This document shows positions 53,039 to 61,134 of a stretch of 64,000 nt of DNA, in pieces. Under the pieces are notes generated by a model. That model searched no databases. It saw only the letters and a list, made by a program, of their open reading frames with translations, and was not told the DNA's origin. Every line of letters begins with the position of its first letter. The stretch's first letter is position 1. A program made the position numbers and the translations under genes. This DNA comes from Microbacterium testaceum StLB037 (GTDB lineage Bacteria; Actinomycetota; Actinomycetes; Actinomycetales; Microbacteriaceae): positions 806,110 through 870,109 of the forward strand of contig NZ_VTQH01000001.1 of NCBI RefSeq assembly GCF_008763945.1, in the 5' to 3' direction.

Positions 53039-53905
53039 ATGGCCCGCATGCGCATCGAACCCGACGACGCCCCCACCGCGCGGTTGTCGGACGGCTCCCT
53101 CGCGCGCGTCTCGCCCTCGGGCTTCGTCTCGGGTTGGGAGCTCGTGGTCGACGGTACGCCGCAGTCGCACGTCGACCTCGACGACCCCACGCACCTGCAC
53201 TTCGAGTACGTGGCGCGTATGGGCGCCGTGATCGATCGACTCCGGATGCCGGGACAGCCCCTCACAGCGGTCCACCTCGGCGCGGGCGCCCTCACGCTGC
53301 CGCGCTACGTCGAGGCGACCCGGCCCGGCTCGCGTCAGCAGGTCATCGAGCTCGAACCGGCGCTGTGGGACCTCGTGCGCGAGAACCTCCCCCTGCCGCG
53401 CGGCGCTTCGGTGCGCGTGCGCATCGGCGACGCCCGGGCGGGCCTGTCGAAGCTGCCCGCGGGGCTCACCGGCGCCGTCGACCTGCTCGTGAGCGACGTC
53501 TACTCCGGCGCTCAGACTCCCGCGCACCTCACGACCGTGGAGTTCTACCGCGAGGCGGCGGCGCTGCTCGCTCCCGAGGGCGTGCTCCTGGTCAACGTCT
53601 CCGACGGGCCGGGGCTCGCCTTCGCCCGCCGCCAGGTCGCCACGATCCGCGAGGTGCTGCCCGAGGTCATCGTCCTCGCCGAGGTGCAGGTGCTGAAGGG
53701 ACGCCGCTTCGGCAACCTCGTCGTGGCCGCCTCCGCCGCCCCGCTCCCGGTCGAGTGGCTCCCGCGGCTGATGGCGGCCGGACCCCACCCGGCGAAGGTG
53801 GCGCAGGGCGCCGAGATCGAGGAGTTCATGCGCGGCTCGCGGGCGGCCACCGACGCCGATGCGACCGCGTCGCCCAAGCCCTCGGCATCCCTCTTCGAGA
53901 GATGA
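53039..53905 (+). CDS. Spermidine-synthase-like protein
   Basis: 288 residues with a Rossmann methyltransferase-type fold: H-L-G-A-G-A-L-T-L-P (cofactor loop, about 80-90), an acidic V-I-E-L-E-P strand end, and V-S-D-V-Y-S-G-A at the motif where spermidine synthases bind the amine. Many actinobacterial proteins of this type have no proven polyamine activity, so the substrate is open. The ATG is fixed by the -10 box 6 nt upstream; a second in-frame ATG is 9 nt further on. Confidence 0.78.
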   Translation: MARMRIEPDDAPTARLSDGSLARVSPSGFVSGWELVVDGTPQSHVDLDDPTHLHFEYVARMGAVIDRLRMPGQPLTAVHLGAGALTLPRYVEATRPGSRQQVIELEPALWDLVRENLPLPRGASVRVRIGDARAGLSKLPAGLTGAVDLLVSDVYSGAQTPAHLTTVEFYREAAALLAPEGVLLVNVSDGPGLAFARRQVATIREVLPEVIVLAEVQVLKGRRFGNLVVAASAAPLPVEWLPRLMAAGPHPAKVAQGAEIEEFMRGSRAATDADATASPKPSASLFER

Positions 53906-53995
53906 TCCCGGCGTCTTCGCCCGCCGACCGCGTGGCGCTGCGGCGCTGACCGCCCGCTCGGCGCACACTGGAAGTCCTGCCGGACGAGAGGAGCG

Positions 53996-54526
53996 ATGGT
54001 GAGCTACATCCACGGGTACGACCCCGACACCTTGCGCGAGGTCACCGACTCCCGCGAGTGCGCGGAGCGGCTCGAGGAGATCGGCTCCCAGCGCAGCCTG
54101 CACGCCCTGCTCGAGCGGGTGTGGTTGCTGAAGGTCCTCGACCGCTTCGACGAGGCCCTCGCCATCTCGGAGCAGTCGGTGCGCGTGGCCCGCATGGCCG
54201 GCACCCGGCGCGACCTGCTGCGCGCGCGCATCCTGCACGCCACGATCATGCAGTGCCGCGGGGCCTACGCCGCCGCCGAGCAGGAGCTCACCATGTGCGC
54301 CGAAGAGGCCGAGGGCCAGGGCTGGGCGAGCATCGCCGCCTTCGCGCTGCAGCACCGCGGCAAGGTGCACTACGACGAGGGCGACTACGACGCCGCCCGC
54401 CGCGACTTCAAGCAGGCGTTGTTCCTGCGCCAGAACGCCGGCGCCACCGACGCGCAGCTCGAGTCGACCCTGCTGGCGATCGACGCCGCCGAGCGTCGGC
54501 GCACGCGCGAGGTCGTCGCGAGCTGA
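53996..54526 (+). CDS. TPR-repeat protein
   Basis: 176 residues, all helical, with about three tetratricopeptide-like repeats (L-L-E-R-V-W-L-L-K-V-L-D-R-F-D-E-A-L; A-L-Q-H-R-G-K-V-H-Y-D-E-G-D-Y-D-A-A). TPR domains bind other proteins; no partner is evident. Ribosome site GAGAGGAG before the ATG. Conserved between the spermidine-synthase-like and SprT genes only as far as I can see here. Confidence 0.78.
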   Translation: MVSYIHGYDPDTLREVTDSRECAERLEEIGSQRSLHALLERVWLLKVLDRFDEALAISEQSVRVARMAGTRRDLLRARILHATIMQCRGAYAAAEQELTMCAEEAEGQGWASIAAFALQHRGKVHYDEGDYDAARRDFKQALFLRQNAGATDAQLESTLLAIDAAERRRTREVVAS

Positions 54527-54543
54527 GTGTCGTAGGTCCGTTC

Positions 54544-54549
54544 TAGGCT
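54544..54549 (+). promoter_or_regulatory. -10 box of the SprT-like gene (leaderless type)
   Basis: TAGGCT, 7 nt before the ATG. Confidence 0.5.
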
Positions 54550-54556
54550 TCCGCTC

Positions 54557-55045
54557 ATGTCCGACCTGCAGCGCGTCCGCATCTGGGCCGAGGCGTTGAT
54601 CGCCCTTCACCTCGACGAATCGTGGACGTTCGCCTTCGACAACGCCAAGCGACGCGCGGGCCTGTGCGACTACGGCCGCAGGCGCATCAGCGTCTCGCGC
54701 TACCTGTCAGCGCGCTACGACGACGACACCAACCACCAGACGCTGCTGCACGAGGTCGCCCACGCCGTCGCGGGGGCCGCCGCCGGGCACGGGCCGGCGT
54801 GGAAGCGCACGGCGCGCGAGCTCGGGTACGTCGGCGGCACGACCCACGCCGGCGAGACCGCCACCGAACTCGCCCCGTGGGTGGGAACCTGCCCCGCGGG
54901 CCACGTCGCCTACCGGCACCGCCGCGCGACGCGGCCGACCTCGTGCGCGAAGTGCGCGCCGACGTTCGACCCGCGCTTCGCCCTGTCGTGGGTGCATCGC
55001 GACATCAGCCGCGCCACGCGCCTCGCGGCGTCGACCCCCCGGTAG
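54557..55045 (+). CDS. SprT-like zinc metalloprotein
   Basis: 162 residues. H-E-V-A-H at 65-69 and His78 in G-H-G-P-A-W-K form a gluzincin-type zinc site; Cys112, His116, Cys130 and Cys133 look like a zinc ribbon. This is the SprT/Spartan fold, which in eukaryotes cleaves DNA-protein crosslinks; bacterial roles are poorly known. The gene is leaderless by its -10 box. Confidence 0.85.
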   Translation: MSDLQRVRIWAEALIALHLDESWTFAFDNAKRRAGLCDYGRRRISVSRYLSARYDDDTNHQTLLHEVAHAVAGAAAGHGPAWKRTARELGYVGGTTHAGETATELAPWVGTCPAGHVAYRHRRATRPTSCAKCAPTFDPRFALSWVHRDISRATRLAASTPR

Positions 55046-55070
55046 TCGAGGTCTGGGGTCGGCCCGCGTG

Positions 55071-55220
55071 CACCGCCCCGTTCGGGCGCATCGCCCCGTT
55101 CGGGCGCGTCGCCCTGTCCGGGCGCATCACCCCGTTCGGGTGCACCTCCCCGTTCGTGTGTACCTCCCCGTTCGGGCGCGTCGCCCGTTCGAGCGCGTCG
55201 CCCGTTCGGGCGCACCGCCC
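55071..55220. repeat. Array of 18-bp palindromic repeats
   Basis: Eight units of 18, then 17, bp plus a partial one. The unit core is CGCCCCGTTCGGGCG, itself a hairpin. Sits in the gap between the convergent SprT-like and ComB-like genes. No spacers, so not CRISPR. Confidence 0.85.
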
Positions 55221-55231
55221 AGCTCAGGCGC

Positions 55232-55846
55232 TCAGGCCGCGACGATCGCCCCGTCCCGGACGATCGGGACGACGGATGCCGCATCGCGCGCGGCCGCGGC
55301 GAGCACCGCCTCGCGCGCCCCGTCGGCGGCGAGCTCGCGGCCCGTTCCGCTGGCCGTGAGGAGGTGTCGCACCGCCCCGCCCAGGGCTCGGAAGCCCTCG
55401 CCCGCCACGGCGGCGTCGGGAGAGGCGTGATCGATCCCCAGGTCGCCGAGAGCGGCGACGACGGCGCCCGCGCCCAGGAGATCGTCGACCGCGAAGCGGA
55501 GGCCGTGTACGTCGGTGTGTCCCGCGGCGATGACGGAGATGCTGGTGCGCTCCCCGCGGGCCCGCTGCACCTCGAGCACGTGCGCGGCGACCGCGGCGGC
55601 ATTGCGCACGCCGCCGAGGACGACGTGGGCGCCCGCGCGCGCGGCGGCGAGGACGAGCTCCTCGGCCGGGTCGCCGGGCAGGGGAAGCGTCCCGCCGTGT
55701 TCGGCGGCGTCGATCGCGCGCATCGACAGACCCAGCGTCTGCACGACGATCACGACGTGGGCCGGGGCCACGCGCTGCAGCCCCGACAGGCCCCAGTCCA
55801 GACGCACCTGGTAGTCGGACTGGGCGAGGGCGGGAGCGGATGGCAT
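55232..55846 (-). CDS. ComB-like protein (2-phosphosulfolactate phosphatase family), divergent
   Basis: 204 residues. The second half matches ComB-type proteins (G-G-V-R-N-A-A-A-V-A-A-H, I-S-V-I-A-A-G, R-F-A-V-D-D-L-L-G-A-G-A). The N-terminal D-V-x-R-A-x-T segment expected to carry catalytic residues reads Q-T-L-G-L-S-M here, and the protein is about 35 residues short. True ComB acts in sulfolactate or coenzyme M chemistry; this copy may do something else or be inactive. TACGAT box 6 nt before the ATG. Confidence 0.7.
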   Translation of the reverse strand: MPSAPALAQSDYQVRLDWGLSGLQRVAPAHVVIVVQTLGLSMRAIDAAEHGGTLPLPGDPAEELVLAAARAGAHVVLGGVRNAAAVAAHVLEVQRARGERTSISVIAAGHTDVHGLRFAVDDLLGAGAVVAALGDLGIDHASPDAAVAGEGFRALGGAVRHLLTASGTGRELAADGAREAVLAAAARDAASVVPIVRDGAIVAA

Positions 55847-55852
55847 CCCTCG

Positions 55853-55858
55853 ATCGTA
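55853..55858 (-). promoter_or_regulatory. -10 box of the ComB-like gene (leaderless type)
   Basis: TACGAT, 6 nt before the start codon. Confidence 0.5.
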
Positions 55859-55927
55859 AATCGCCCGGCACCGACACCCCGCGTCAAGCCGTGCCCGCCG
55901 ATCGCCGGGGTCGGGCACGATCGACGC

Positions 55928-56428
55928 ATGCGCATTCTGCTGAAGTTCGTCGTCGACTGCGATCCGGACGCCGCCTGGCGTGCCCTGCACTCCCCGCGGG
56001 CCGTGGCGGAGCTGTACGGCCCCCTGCTCGACGTCGAGGGGCTCGGCGAGATGCCGACCTCGTTCGAATCGGGCGACGACGTTCCGGTGCAGATGAGCGT
56101 CGCGGGGCTGCTGCCGGTCGGGCGCCAGTTGATCTCGGTCGCCGACCGCGAGACCACCGACGACCACGGCCGCGTACGCGTGTTCCGGGACTGGGGCGTG
56201 CCGCTGACCGGACCGCTCTCGGTCCTCGACGTCTGGGACCACCAGATGGCGGTGTCGGAGGCCCCGGGCGAGCCCGGACGCACGCTGTGGCGCGAGCGTC
56301 TCACGATCGGCGGAGCCGCGGCCCCGGCGCTCTGGCCCGCCCTGTGGGCGACGTGGCAGTGGCGTGCGGCGCGCATCAAGGCGCTCGCCCCGACCTGGGC
56401 GCACGACCCCGAGGACGACGCCAGCTGA
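55928..56428 (+). CDS. SRPBCC-fold protein
   Basis: 166 residues. Start M-R-I-L-L-K-F-V-V-D-C-D-P-D-A-A-W and alternating strands suggest the START/SRPBCC ligand-binding fold; no catalytic motif. A CACGAT at 55916-55921 has the leaderless spacing (6 nt). Substrate unknown. Confidence 0.65.
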   Translation: MRILLKFVVDCDPDAAWRALHSPRAVAELYGPLLDVEGLGEMPTSFESGDDVPVQMSVAGLLPVGRQLISVADRETTDDHGRVRVFRDWGVPLTGPLSVLDVWDHQMAVSEAPGEPGRTLWRERLTIGGAAAPALWPALWATWQWRAARIKALAPTWAHDPEDDAS

Positions 56429-56451
56429 CGGGCGGGCGCGGGCGCTGACCC

Positions 56452-57102
56452 TCAGACGAGACCGTGCCGGTAGGCGAAGACGACCAGTTGCACGCGATCG
56501 CGCAGCGCGAGCTTGGTGAGGATGCGGCTGATGTGCGTCTTGACCGTCGCCTCGGAGAGGAACTCGCGCTCGGCGATCTCGGCGTTGCTGAGTCCCGCCG
56601 CAGCCAGGGCGAAGATCTCGCGCTCGCGGTCGGTGAGGGAACCGTAGGCAGCCGGCACCGGCTCCCCCGCCCCGCCGTCGGCGATGTGGGCGAAGAGCTC
56701 CCGCGTGGCCTCGGCGGCGATGACCGCCGACCCGGCGTGGACCGTCCGCACGGCCGAGAGGAGGAACTCGGGCTCGGAGTCCTTGAGGAGGAACCCGCTC
56801 GCCCCACCCTGGATCGCTCGGGCCGCGGCCTCGTCGAGGTCGAAGGTCGTGAGCACCACCACGCGCGGAGCGTCGGGCTCGCGCAGGATCTCGGCGGTGG
56901 CCGCGAGGCCGTCCATGACGGGCATGCGCACGTCCATGAGCACCAGGTCGGGCCGCGTCGCGCGCACGACCTCGACGCCCTCGCGTCCGTCCGAGGCCTC
57001 CCCCACGACCTCGAGGTCGGACTGGGAGTCGATCACCATCCGGATGCCGGCGCGGAACAGGGCCTGATCGTCGACGAGGACGATGCGGACGGGGGCGGTC
57101 AT
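56452..57102 (-). CDS. NarL/FixJ-type response regulator
   Basis: 216 residues. Receiver domain with the acidic pair D11-D12, phospho-acceptor Asp57 (L-M-D-V-R-M-P) and Lys in F-L-L-K-D; LuxR-type helix-turn-helix at the C-terminus (L-T-D-R-E-R-E, N-A-E-I-A, A-T-V-K-T-H-I). Overlaps the sensor kinase gene (ATGA), its partner. Target genes are not evident. Confidence 0.93.
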   Translation of the reverse strand: MTAPVRIVLVDDQALFRAGIRMVIDSQSDLEVVGEASDGREGVEVVRATRPDLVLMDVRMPVMDGLAATAEILREPDAPRVVVLTTFDLDEAAARAIQGGASGFLLKDSEPEFLLSAVRTVHAGSAVIAAEATRELFAHIADGGAGEPVPAAYGSLTDREREIFALAAAGLSNAEIAEREFLSEATVKTHISRILTKLALRDRVQLVVFAYRHGLV

Positions 57103-58316
57103 GACGACGGCTCCTCTCGCGGGTCGGGACGGTGCACCGTGCGGGCGTCCAGCGGCGCGCCGATCGGAAGGGTCGCGCGGACGACGAACTCACCGTACTC
57201 CGGACCCGCGGTGAGGTGCCCGCCGACGAGCTGAGCGCGCTCGCGCATGCCGATGAGTCCGTGTCCGCCGGACGCCGGCGACGGCAGGACGGGAGGGGAT
57301 GCCGTGGCCCGGGCGTTTCGCACCGAGACCACGACGCGGTCGGGCCACCACCCCAGGTGCACGCGCACGCGCGGATCGACGCCGTGGCGCAGAGCGTTCG
57401 TCAGCGCCTCCTGCATGATGCGGTACACCGCGAGCTGGATGGCCGCGGGGGGTTCGCCGGGAGGCAGGGGATCGACCTCGACCTCGAGCGCGACCCCTGC
57501 CGCCCGCATCCGGTGGAACAGGGCGTCGAGGTCGGCGAGCGTGGGCTGCGGTCCCTCGGCCTGCGAGTGGCGCAACTGCGTGAGCAGCAGCCGCACGTCG
57601 GCGAGCGCCGCGCGTGCGGTCGCCGAGATCGTCGTGAGCGCCTCGGAGGTGGCCTGGGGATCGGATGCCGCGGCGTACCGCGCCCCGTCGGCTTGGGCGA
57701 TGACGACCGCCAGCGAGTGGGCCACGACGTCGTGCATGTCACGCGCGATGCGCACGCGCTCCTGTTCGGCGATGGTCTCGGCCTCGGCGACGCGTTGAGC
57801 CCGACTGTTCGCGGCCGCCCGCATCGCCGTGCGCACGAGGGCGCCGCACACCCACGCGAGCATGAGGGCGAACCCCGCCGCGAGGAACAGCGCGATCACG
57901 GCGAACCACTCGTTGCCGTTCGGCGGAGCCTGCAAACCGCGACCCACCAGGTAGGTCGGCACCAGCGCCGCTCCCACGATCGCCGAGACGAAGCCGAACC
58001 AGAACACGCGTCGGGAGCCGTACGCCGCGGTGGTGTAGAGCACGGCGAAGATCGCGAGGTCGGACGGCGAGGGCTGCCGGCCGGAGGCCATCTGCACGAG
58101 AGCGGCCACCCAGGCGGCCGTCAGGGCGAGGGCCGGTTGGAGCCGTCGGAGCGCGACGGCGCCCGCGAAGGAGATCGCGACGAGAAACGCGACGACGTTG
58201 TCGATGGGGGTGGCGCTCGCGACGAGCTCGACGGCGATGGCCACCAGGAAGAAGACGACGGCGATGCCGAGGTCGGTGACCAGTTGATAGCGCGTGAGCG
58301 GGCGGAGAGCGAACAT
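57099..58316 (-). CDS. Two-component sensor histidine kinase (HisKA_3 type)
   Basis: 405 residues. About five N-terminal membrane helices, then the dimerisation/phosphotransfer helix with R-I-A-R-D-M-H-D-V-V-A-H-S-L (phospho-His in the first H-D), and a GHKL ATPase domain (N-A-L-R-H-G, G-G-H-G-L-I-G-M-R-E-R). No external sensing loop of size, so it probably senses in the membrane. ATG supported by a TAGCGT box 7 nt upstream. Confidence 0.92.
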   Translation of the reverse strand: MFALRPLTRYQLVTDLGIAVVFFLVAIAVELVASATPIDNVVAFLVAISFAGAVALRRLQPALALTAAWVAALVQMASGRQPSPSDLAIFAVLYTTAAYGSRRVFWFGFVSAIVGAALVPTYLVGRGLQAPPNGNEWFAVIALFLAAGFALMLAWVCGALVRTAMRAAANSRAQRVAEAETIAEQERVRIARDMHDVVAHSLAVVIAQADGARYAAASDPQATSEALTTISATARAALADVRLLLTQLRHSQAEGPQPTLADLDALFHRMRAAGVALEVEVDPLPPGEPPAAIQLAVYRIMQEALTNALRHGVDPRVRVHLGWWPDRVVVSVRNARATASPPVLPSPASGGHGLIGMRERAQLVGGHLTAGPEYGEFVVRATLPIGAPLDARTVHRPDPREEPSS

Positions 58317-58323
58317 CACGGCC

Positions 58324-58329
58324 ACGCTA
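58324..58329 (-). promoter_or_regulatory. -10 box of the histidine kinase gene (leaderless type)
   Basis: TAGCGT, 7 nt before the ATG. Confidence 0.5.
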
Positions 58330-58417
58330 CGCGGGGCCACGGCGGCGCGGCATCCGTCGGGGGATGTATCCGCATCGGCCGTTGGGCGCAGGCGGGAGCG
58401 ACGGGGGCCGTGGCGGA

Positions 58418-58906
58418 TCAGGCCGGGAAGTCGGCGGGCTCGATCGGGCGCGCTTCGAAGAAGGTCTGCAGCACCACGGTCGTTCGAGTATTCACCTGGG
58501 CTGCGGCGCGGATGTCGCGGATCAGCTCCTCGAGGTCGCGCGGGGTGGGCACGCGGACGAAGAGCATGTACGCCGCCTCGCCCGCGATCGAGTGGCAGGC
58601 CTCGATCGGGGTCAGGTGGGCGAGGAGCTCGGGGGCGTTGTCGGGCTGGGCAGGGTCGAGGGGCGTGATCTCGACGAAGGCGGCGAGCGGGCGCCCGAGG
58701 GCCTCGGCGTCGAGGACGGGCCGGTATCCCTTCACGATGCCGCGCGCCTCCAGCCGGCGGAGCCGCGACTGCACCGCCGACACCGACAGGCCGACGCGCT
58801 CGGAGAGGTGGGAGAGCGTCGCGCGCGCGTCGAGGGAGATCTCGCGCACGATCGCCGCGTCGACGGAGTCCTCGAGGCGGGGGGCGCGGGCGGGGGCCTC
58901 GGTCAT
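58418..58906 (-). CDS. Lrp/AsnC-family regulator
   Basis: 162 residues. N-terminal winged helix-turn-helix (S-H-L-S-E-R-V-G-L-S-V-S-A-V-Q-S-R-L-R-R-L-E) and C-terminal RAM ligand-binding domain. Such regulators respond to amino acids and often control a divergent neighbour, here the DUF6421-SDR pair. TACTGT box 7 nt before the ATG. Confidence 0.9.
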   Translation of the reverse strand: MTEAPARAPRLEDSVDAAIVREISLDARATLSHLSERVGLSVSAVQSRLRRLEARGIVKGYRPVLDAEALGRPLAAFVEITPLDPAQPDNAPELLAHLTPIEACHSIAGEAAYMLFVRVPTPRDLEELIRDIRAAAQVNTRTTVVLQTFFEARPIEPADFPA

Positions 58907-58913
58907 GCGCTCG

Positions 58914-58919
58914 ACAGTA
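58914..58919 (-). promoter_or_regulatory. -10 box of the Lrp/AsnC gene (leaderless type)
   Basis: TACTGT, 7 nt before the ATG. Confidence 0.5.
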
Positions 58920-58952
58920 CCAGCGAGCTCCCCCGCGGCCCTGGCGCACCCC

Positions 58953-58994
58953 GTAAGTTTTCCGTTAGTCTGCACGTTCAGCAGGAATATTTAC
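58953..58994. promoter_or_regulatory. Candidate Lrp/AsnC operator
   Basis: Imperfect inverted repeat with 11-nt arms (58953-58963 GTAAGTTTTCC and 58984-58994 GGAATATTTAC, 9 of 11 matching), 20-nt spacer, in the only A/T-rich patch of the divergent gap. Placement between regulator and divergent gene fits autoregulation; binding is inference. Confidence 0.5.
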
Positions 58995-59014
58995 AGCTTC
59001 GAATGGAGGATGCC

Positions 59015-60412
59015 ATGACCATCGCCACGCCCACCCGTGCCACCGACGATCTGATCGGCGGCCACGGCGTCGACACGGTCGAGCAGACCCCCGCCTGGGC
59101 GCAGCTCAAGAACGCCGCCACCGCCCTCCAGTCGCTGCAGTCCAAAGACGGCTCCATCGAGGACACCGCCGCGGCGACTCCCCTGATCGACGACGTGGTC
59201 GCCGCCATCGAGGCCCTCGCACCCCTCTTCCCCCACGACGAGGCGTACCTCTCGGCATCCGTCGCCGACTTCCGCCGCTGGCGCGACGAGGGCCTCGGCG
59301 TGCCCGACTTCCTCGACTCCCTCGTGGCGTTCCAGCCTCAGGAGCACCGGGTCGACGGCATCCGTCATCTCGTCGTCTTCCCGATGTACACGCAGAACGG
59401 CTCCAGCGCCCGGCACGTCGAGGCCGTGCTGGTCGAGGCGATCTGGCCCGACTTCATCGCGCGCCTCGAGACCGAGTACACCAACCGGCTGTTCGTCTCG
59501 CTGCGCCTGATCGACTTCACCTCGGGATACGACACCAACTCGGCCGTGCTCTTCCCCGAGACCGTGGCGATGCGCGAGATCCCGACCTTCACGTGGGGCG
59601 CGATCTTCCAGGACCGCGAAGCCGCCCGGTACCGGCGCGTGACCCGCGCCGCCGCCGACATCACGAAGCTCGAGCTCCCCGACGCCGCCGCCCGCATGCT
59701 CGACGACCAGGCGCTCACGGAGCGGACGTTCGTCATGTGGGACCTCATTCACGACCGCACGCACATGCGCGGCGACCTGCCGTTCGACCCGTTCATGATC
59801 AAGCAGCGGATGCCGTTCTTCCTCTACTCGCTCGAGGAGCTGCGGTGCGACCTCACCGCCTTCCGAGAGTGCGTCTCGCTGCAGGCGCGCCTGTCCGCGC
59901 GCGACGACCTCGACGCCGCCGAGAAGGCGATGCTCGAGCACGCCGAGCTCGTGCAGTACGCCGTCATCTTCGACCGCATCTTCCGCTTCGCGATCACCGG
60001 CTCGCGCGTTCGCAACTACGACGGCCTCGGCGGCCAGCTGCTGTTCGCGTGGCTGCACCAGCGCCGCGTGCTGCACTGGACCGACACCTCGCTCGCCTTC
60101 GACTGGGACGAGGTGCCCGCCGCGGTCATCGCCCTCGCGGACGCGATCGACGAGCTGTACTGGCGCTCGATCGACCGCCCGAAGGTCGCTCACTGGCTCG
60201 CCGCGTACGACCTGGTGCGCGGGGTCGTCACGCCCCACCCCGCCTCGGCGTGGGCGCGCGGGCTGCCGGACGAGGTGCTCGCCGGCCTGCCCAAGGGCTA
60301 CACCGACGCGGTGCTCGACGACGAGTTCCCGCTGTCGATGTTCTTCGAGGCGCTCGAGAAGAAGATGCGGCCCGTGATCGCGTCGACCGAGGGTATCCGC
60401 GGGACCGACTGA
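59015..60412 (+). CDS. DUF6421-family protein, possible metalloenzyme
   Basis: 465 residues, soluble, mostly helical, matching my memory of DUF6421 proteins of Actinobacteria with no known function. It contains L-I-H-D-R-T-H near residue 245 and, about 30 residues later, E-E-L-R-C-D-L, a spacing that recalls His-x-x-x-His plus Glu zinc peptidases such as dipeptidyl-peptidase III. ATG at 59015 has GGAGG 5 nt upstream; an in-frame ATG at 59003 is less well placed. SDR gene follows after 8 nt. Confidence 0.75.
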   Translation: MTIATPTRATDDLIGGHGVDTVEQTPAWAQLKNAATALQSLQSKDGSIEDTAAATPLIDDVVAAIEALAPLFPHDEAYLSASVADFRRWRDEGLGVPDFLDSLVAFQPQEHRVDGIRHLVVFPMYTQNGSSARHVEAVLVEAIWPDFIARLETEYTNRLFVSLRLIDFTSGYDTNSAVLFPETVAMREIPTFTWGAIFQDREAARYRRVTRAAADITKLELPDAAARMLDDQALTERTFVMWDLIHDRTHMRGDLPFDPFMIKQRMPFFLYSLEELRCDLTAFRECVSLQARLSARDDLDAAEKAMLEHAELVQYAVIFDRIFRFAITGSRVRNYDGLGGQLLFAWLHQRRVLHWTDTSLAFDWDEVPAAVIALADAIDELYWRSIDRPKVAHWLAAYDLVRGVVTPHPASAWARGLPDEVLAGLPKGYTDAVLDDEFPLSMFFEALEKKMRPVIASTEGIRGTD

Positions 60413-60420
60413 CGACCCCG

Positions 60421-61134
60421 ATGAGCAACACGACCATGGACTCCGCGGCCGCGCCCGGCGAGCTCGTGCGCGAGCGGCTCGTCCTGCTCGCGGGTGGCAC
60501 GAGTGCGGCGGGCCGCGCGTGCGCTCGCGCGCTCGTGGCCGCCGGAGCGCGCGTGGTCGTGGTGGGCTCGCACGCCGGACGGCTGCGCGAAAGCGGCGAG
60601 AACGCGCCCGGGGCGGCGACCGAGCTGTGCGACCTCACCGACCCGGTTGCCGTCATCGCCCTGCGCGAGCGCGTGCACGCCGCGCACGGTCCGGTCGACG
60701 GGATCGTCCACCTCGTGGGCGGCTGGCGCGGCGGAGGCGGGCTGGCGGGCCAGAGCGACGAGGACTTCGACGTGCTGCTGCGCTCATTCACGGCCCTGCG
60801 TCACGTCAGCCGCGTCTTCGACGACGACCTTGGATCCTCGGATGTCGGTCGACTGGCGATCGTGTCGTCGACCGCCGTCGTCCGCCCCCTCGCCGGCGGC
60901 GCGAACTACGCCGCCGTGAAGGCCGCGAGCGAGGCGTGGACGCGTGCCGTCGCCCAGGGGTATTCGAAGGCGGCGCGCGACGCGGGGCGTCGGGTCACCG
61001 CCGCCGGCGTGGTCTTCCGCGTGAAGAGTCTGGACGGTCTCGAGGAGGCCTTGGCATCCGCCGTCGTCGCTCTGTGGGACGACGACGCCACCGCGTGGAA
61101 CGACACGGTCATCGAGATCAGCGCGGGCGGTTAG
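60421..61134 (+). CDS. Short-chain dehydrogenase/reductase-like protein
   Basis: 237 residues. Glycine-rich nucleotide loop G-G-T-S-A-A-G-R near residue 25, I-V-S-S-T-A, and active-site Y-A-A-V-K. Cofactor is probably NAD(P); substrate unknown. Follows the DUF6421 gene closely, so both likely act in one pathway under the Lrp/AsnC regulator. Its stop overlaps that of the convergent transporter. Confidence 0.82.
   Translation: MSNTTMDSAAAPGELVRERLVLLAGGTSAAGRACARALVAAGARVVVVGSHAGRLRESGENAPGAATELCDLTDPVAVIALRERVHAAHGPVDGIVHLVGGWRGGGGLAGQSDEDFDVLLRSFTALRHVSRVFDDDLGSSDVGRLAIVSSTAVVRPLAGGANYAAVKAASEAWTRAVAQGYSKAARDAGRRVTAAGVVFRVKSLDGLEEALASAVVALWDDDATAWNDTVIEISAGG

Noticed and set aside
55071..55220. 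CRISPR array
   Set aside because: Units are contiguous, 17-18 bp, without spacers, and no cas genes are present; the same holds for 62599-62705.
54910..55602. Minus-strand frame through the 18-bp repeats
   Set aside because: It overlaps the SprT-like and ComB-like genes out of frame and consists largely of repeat translation.
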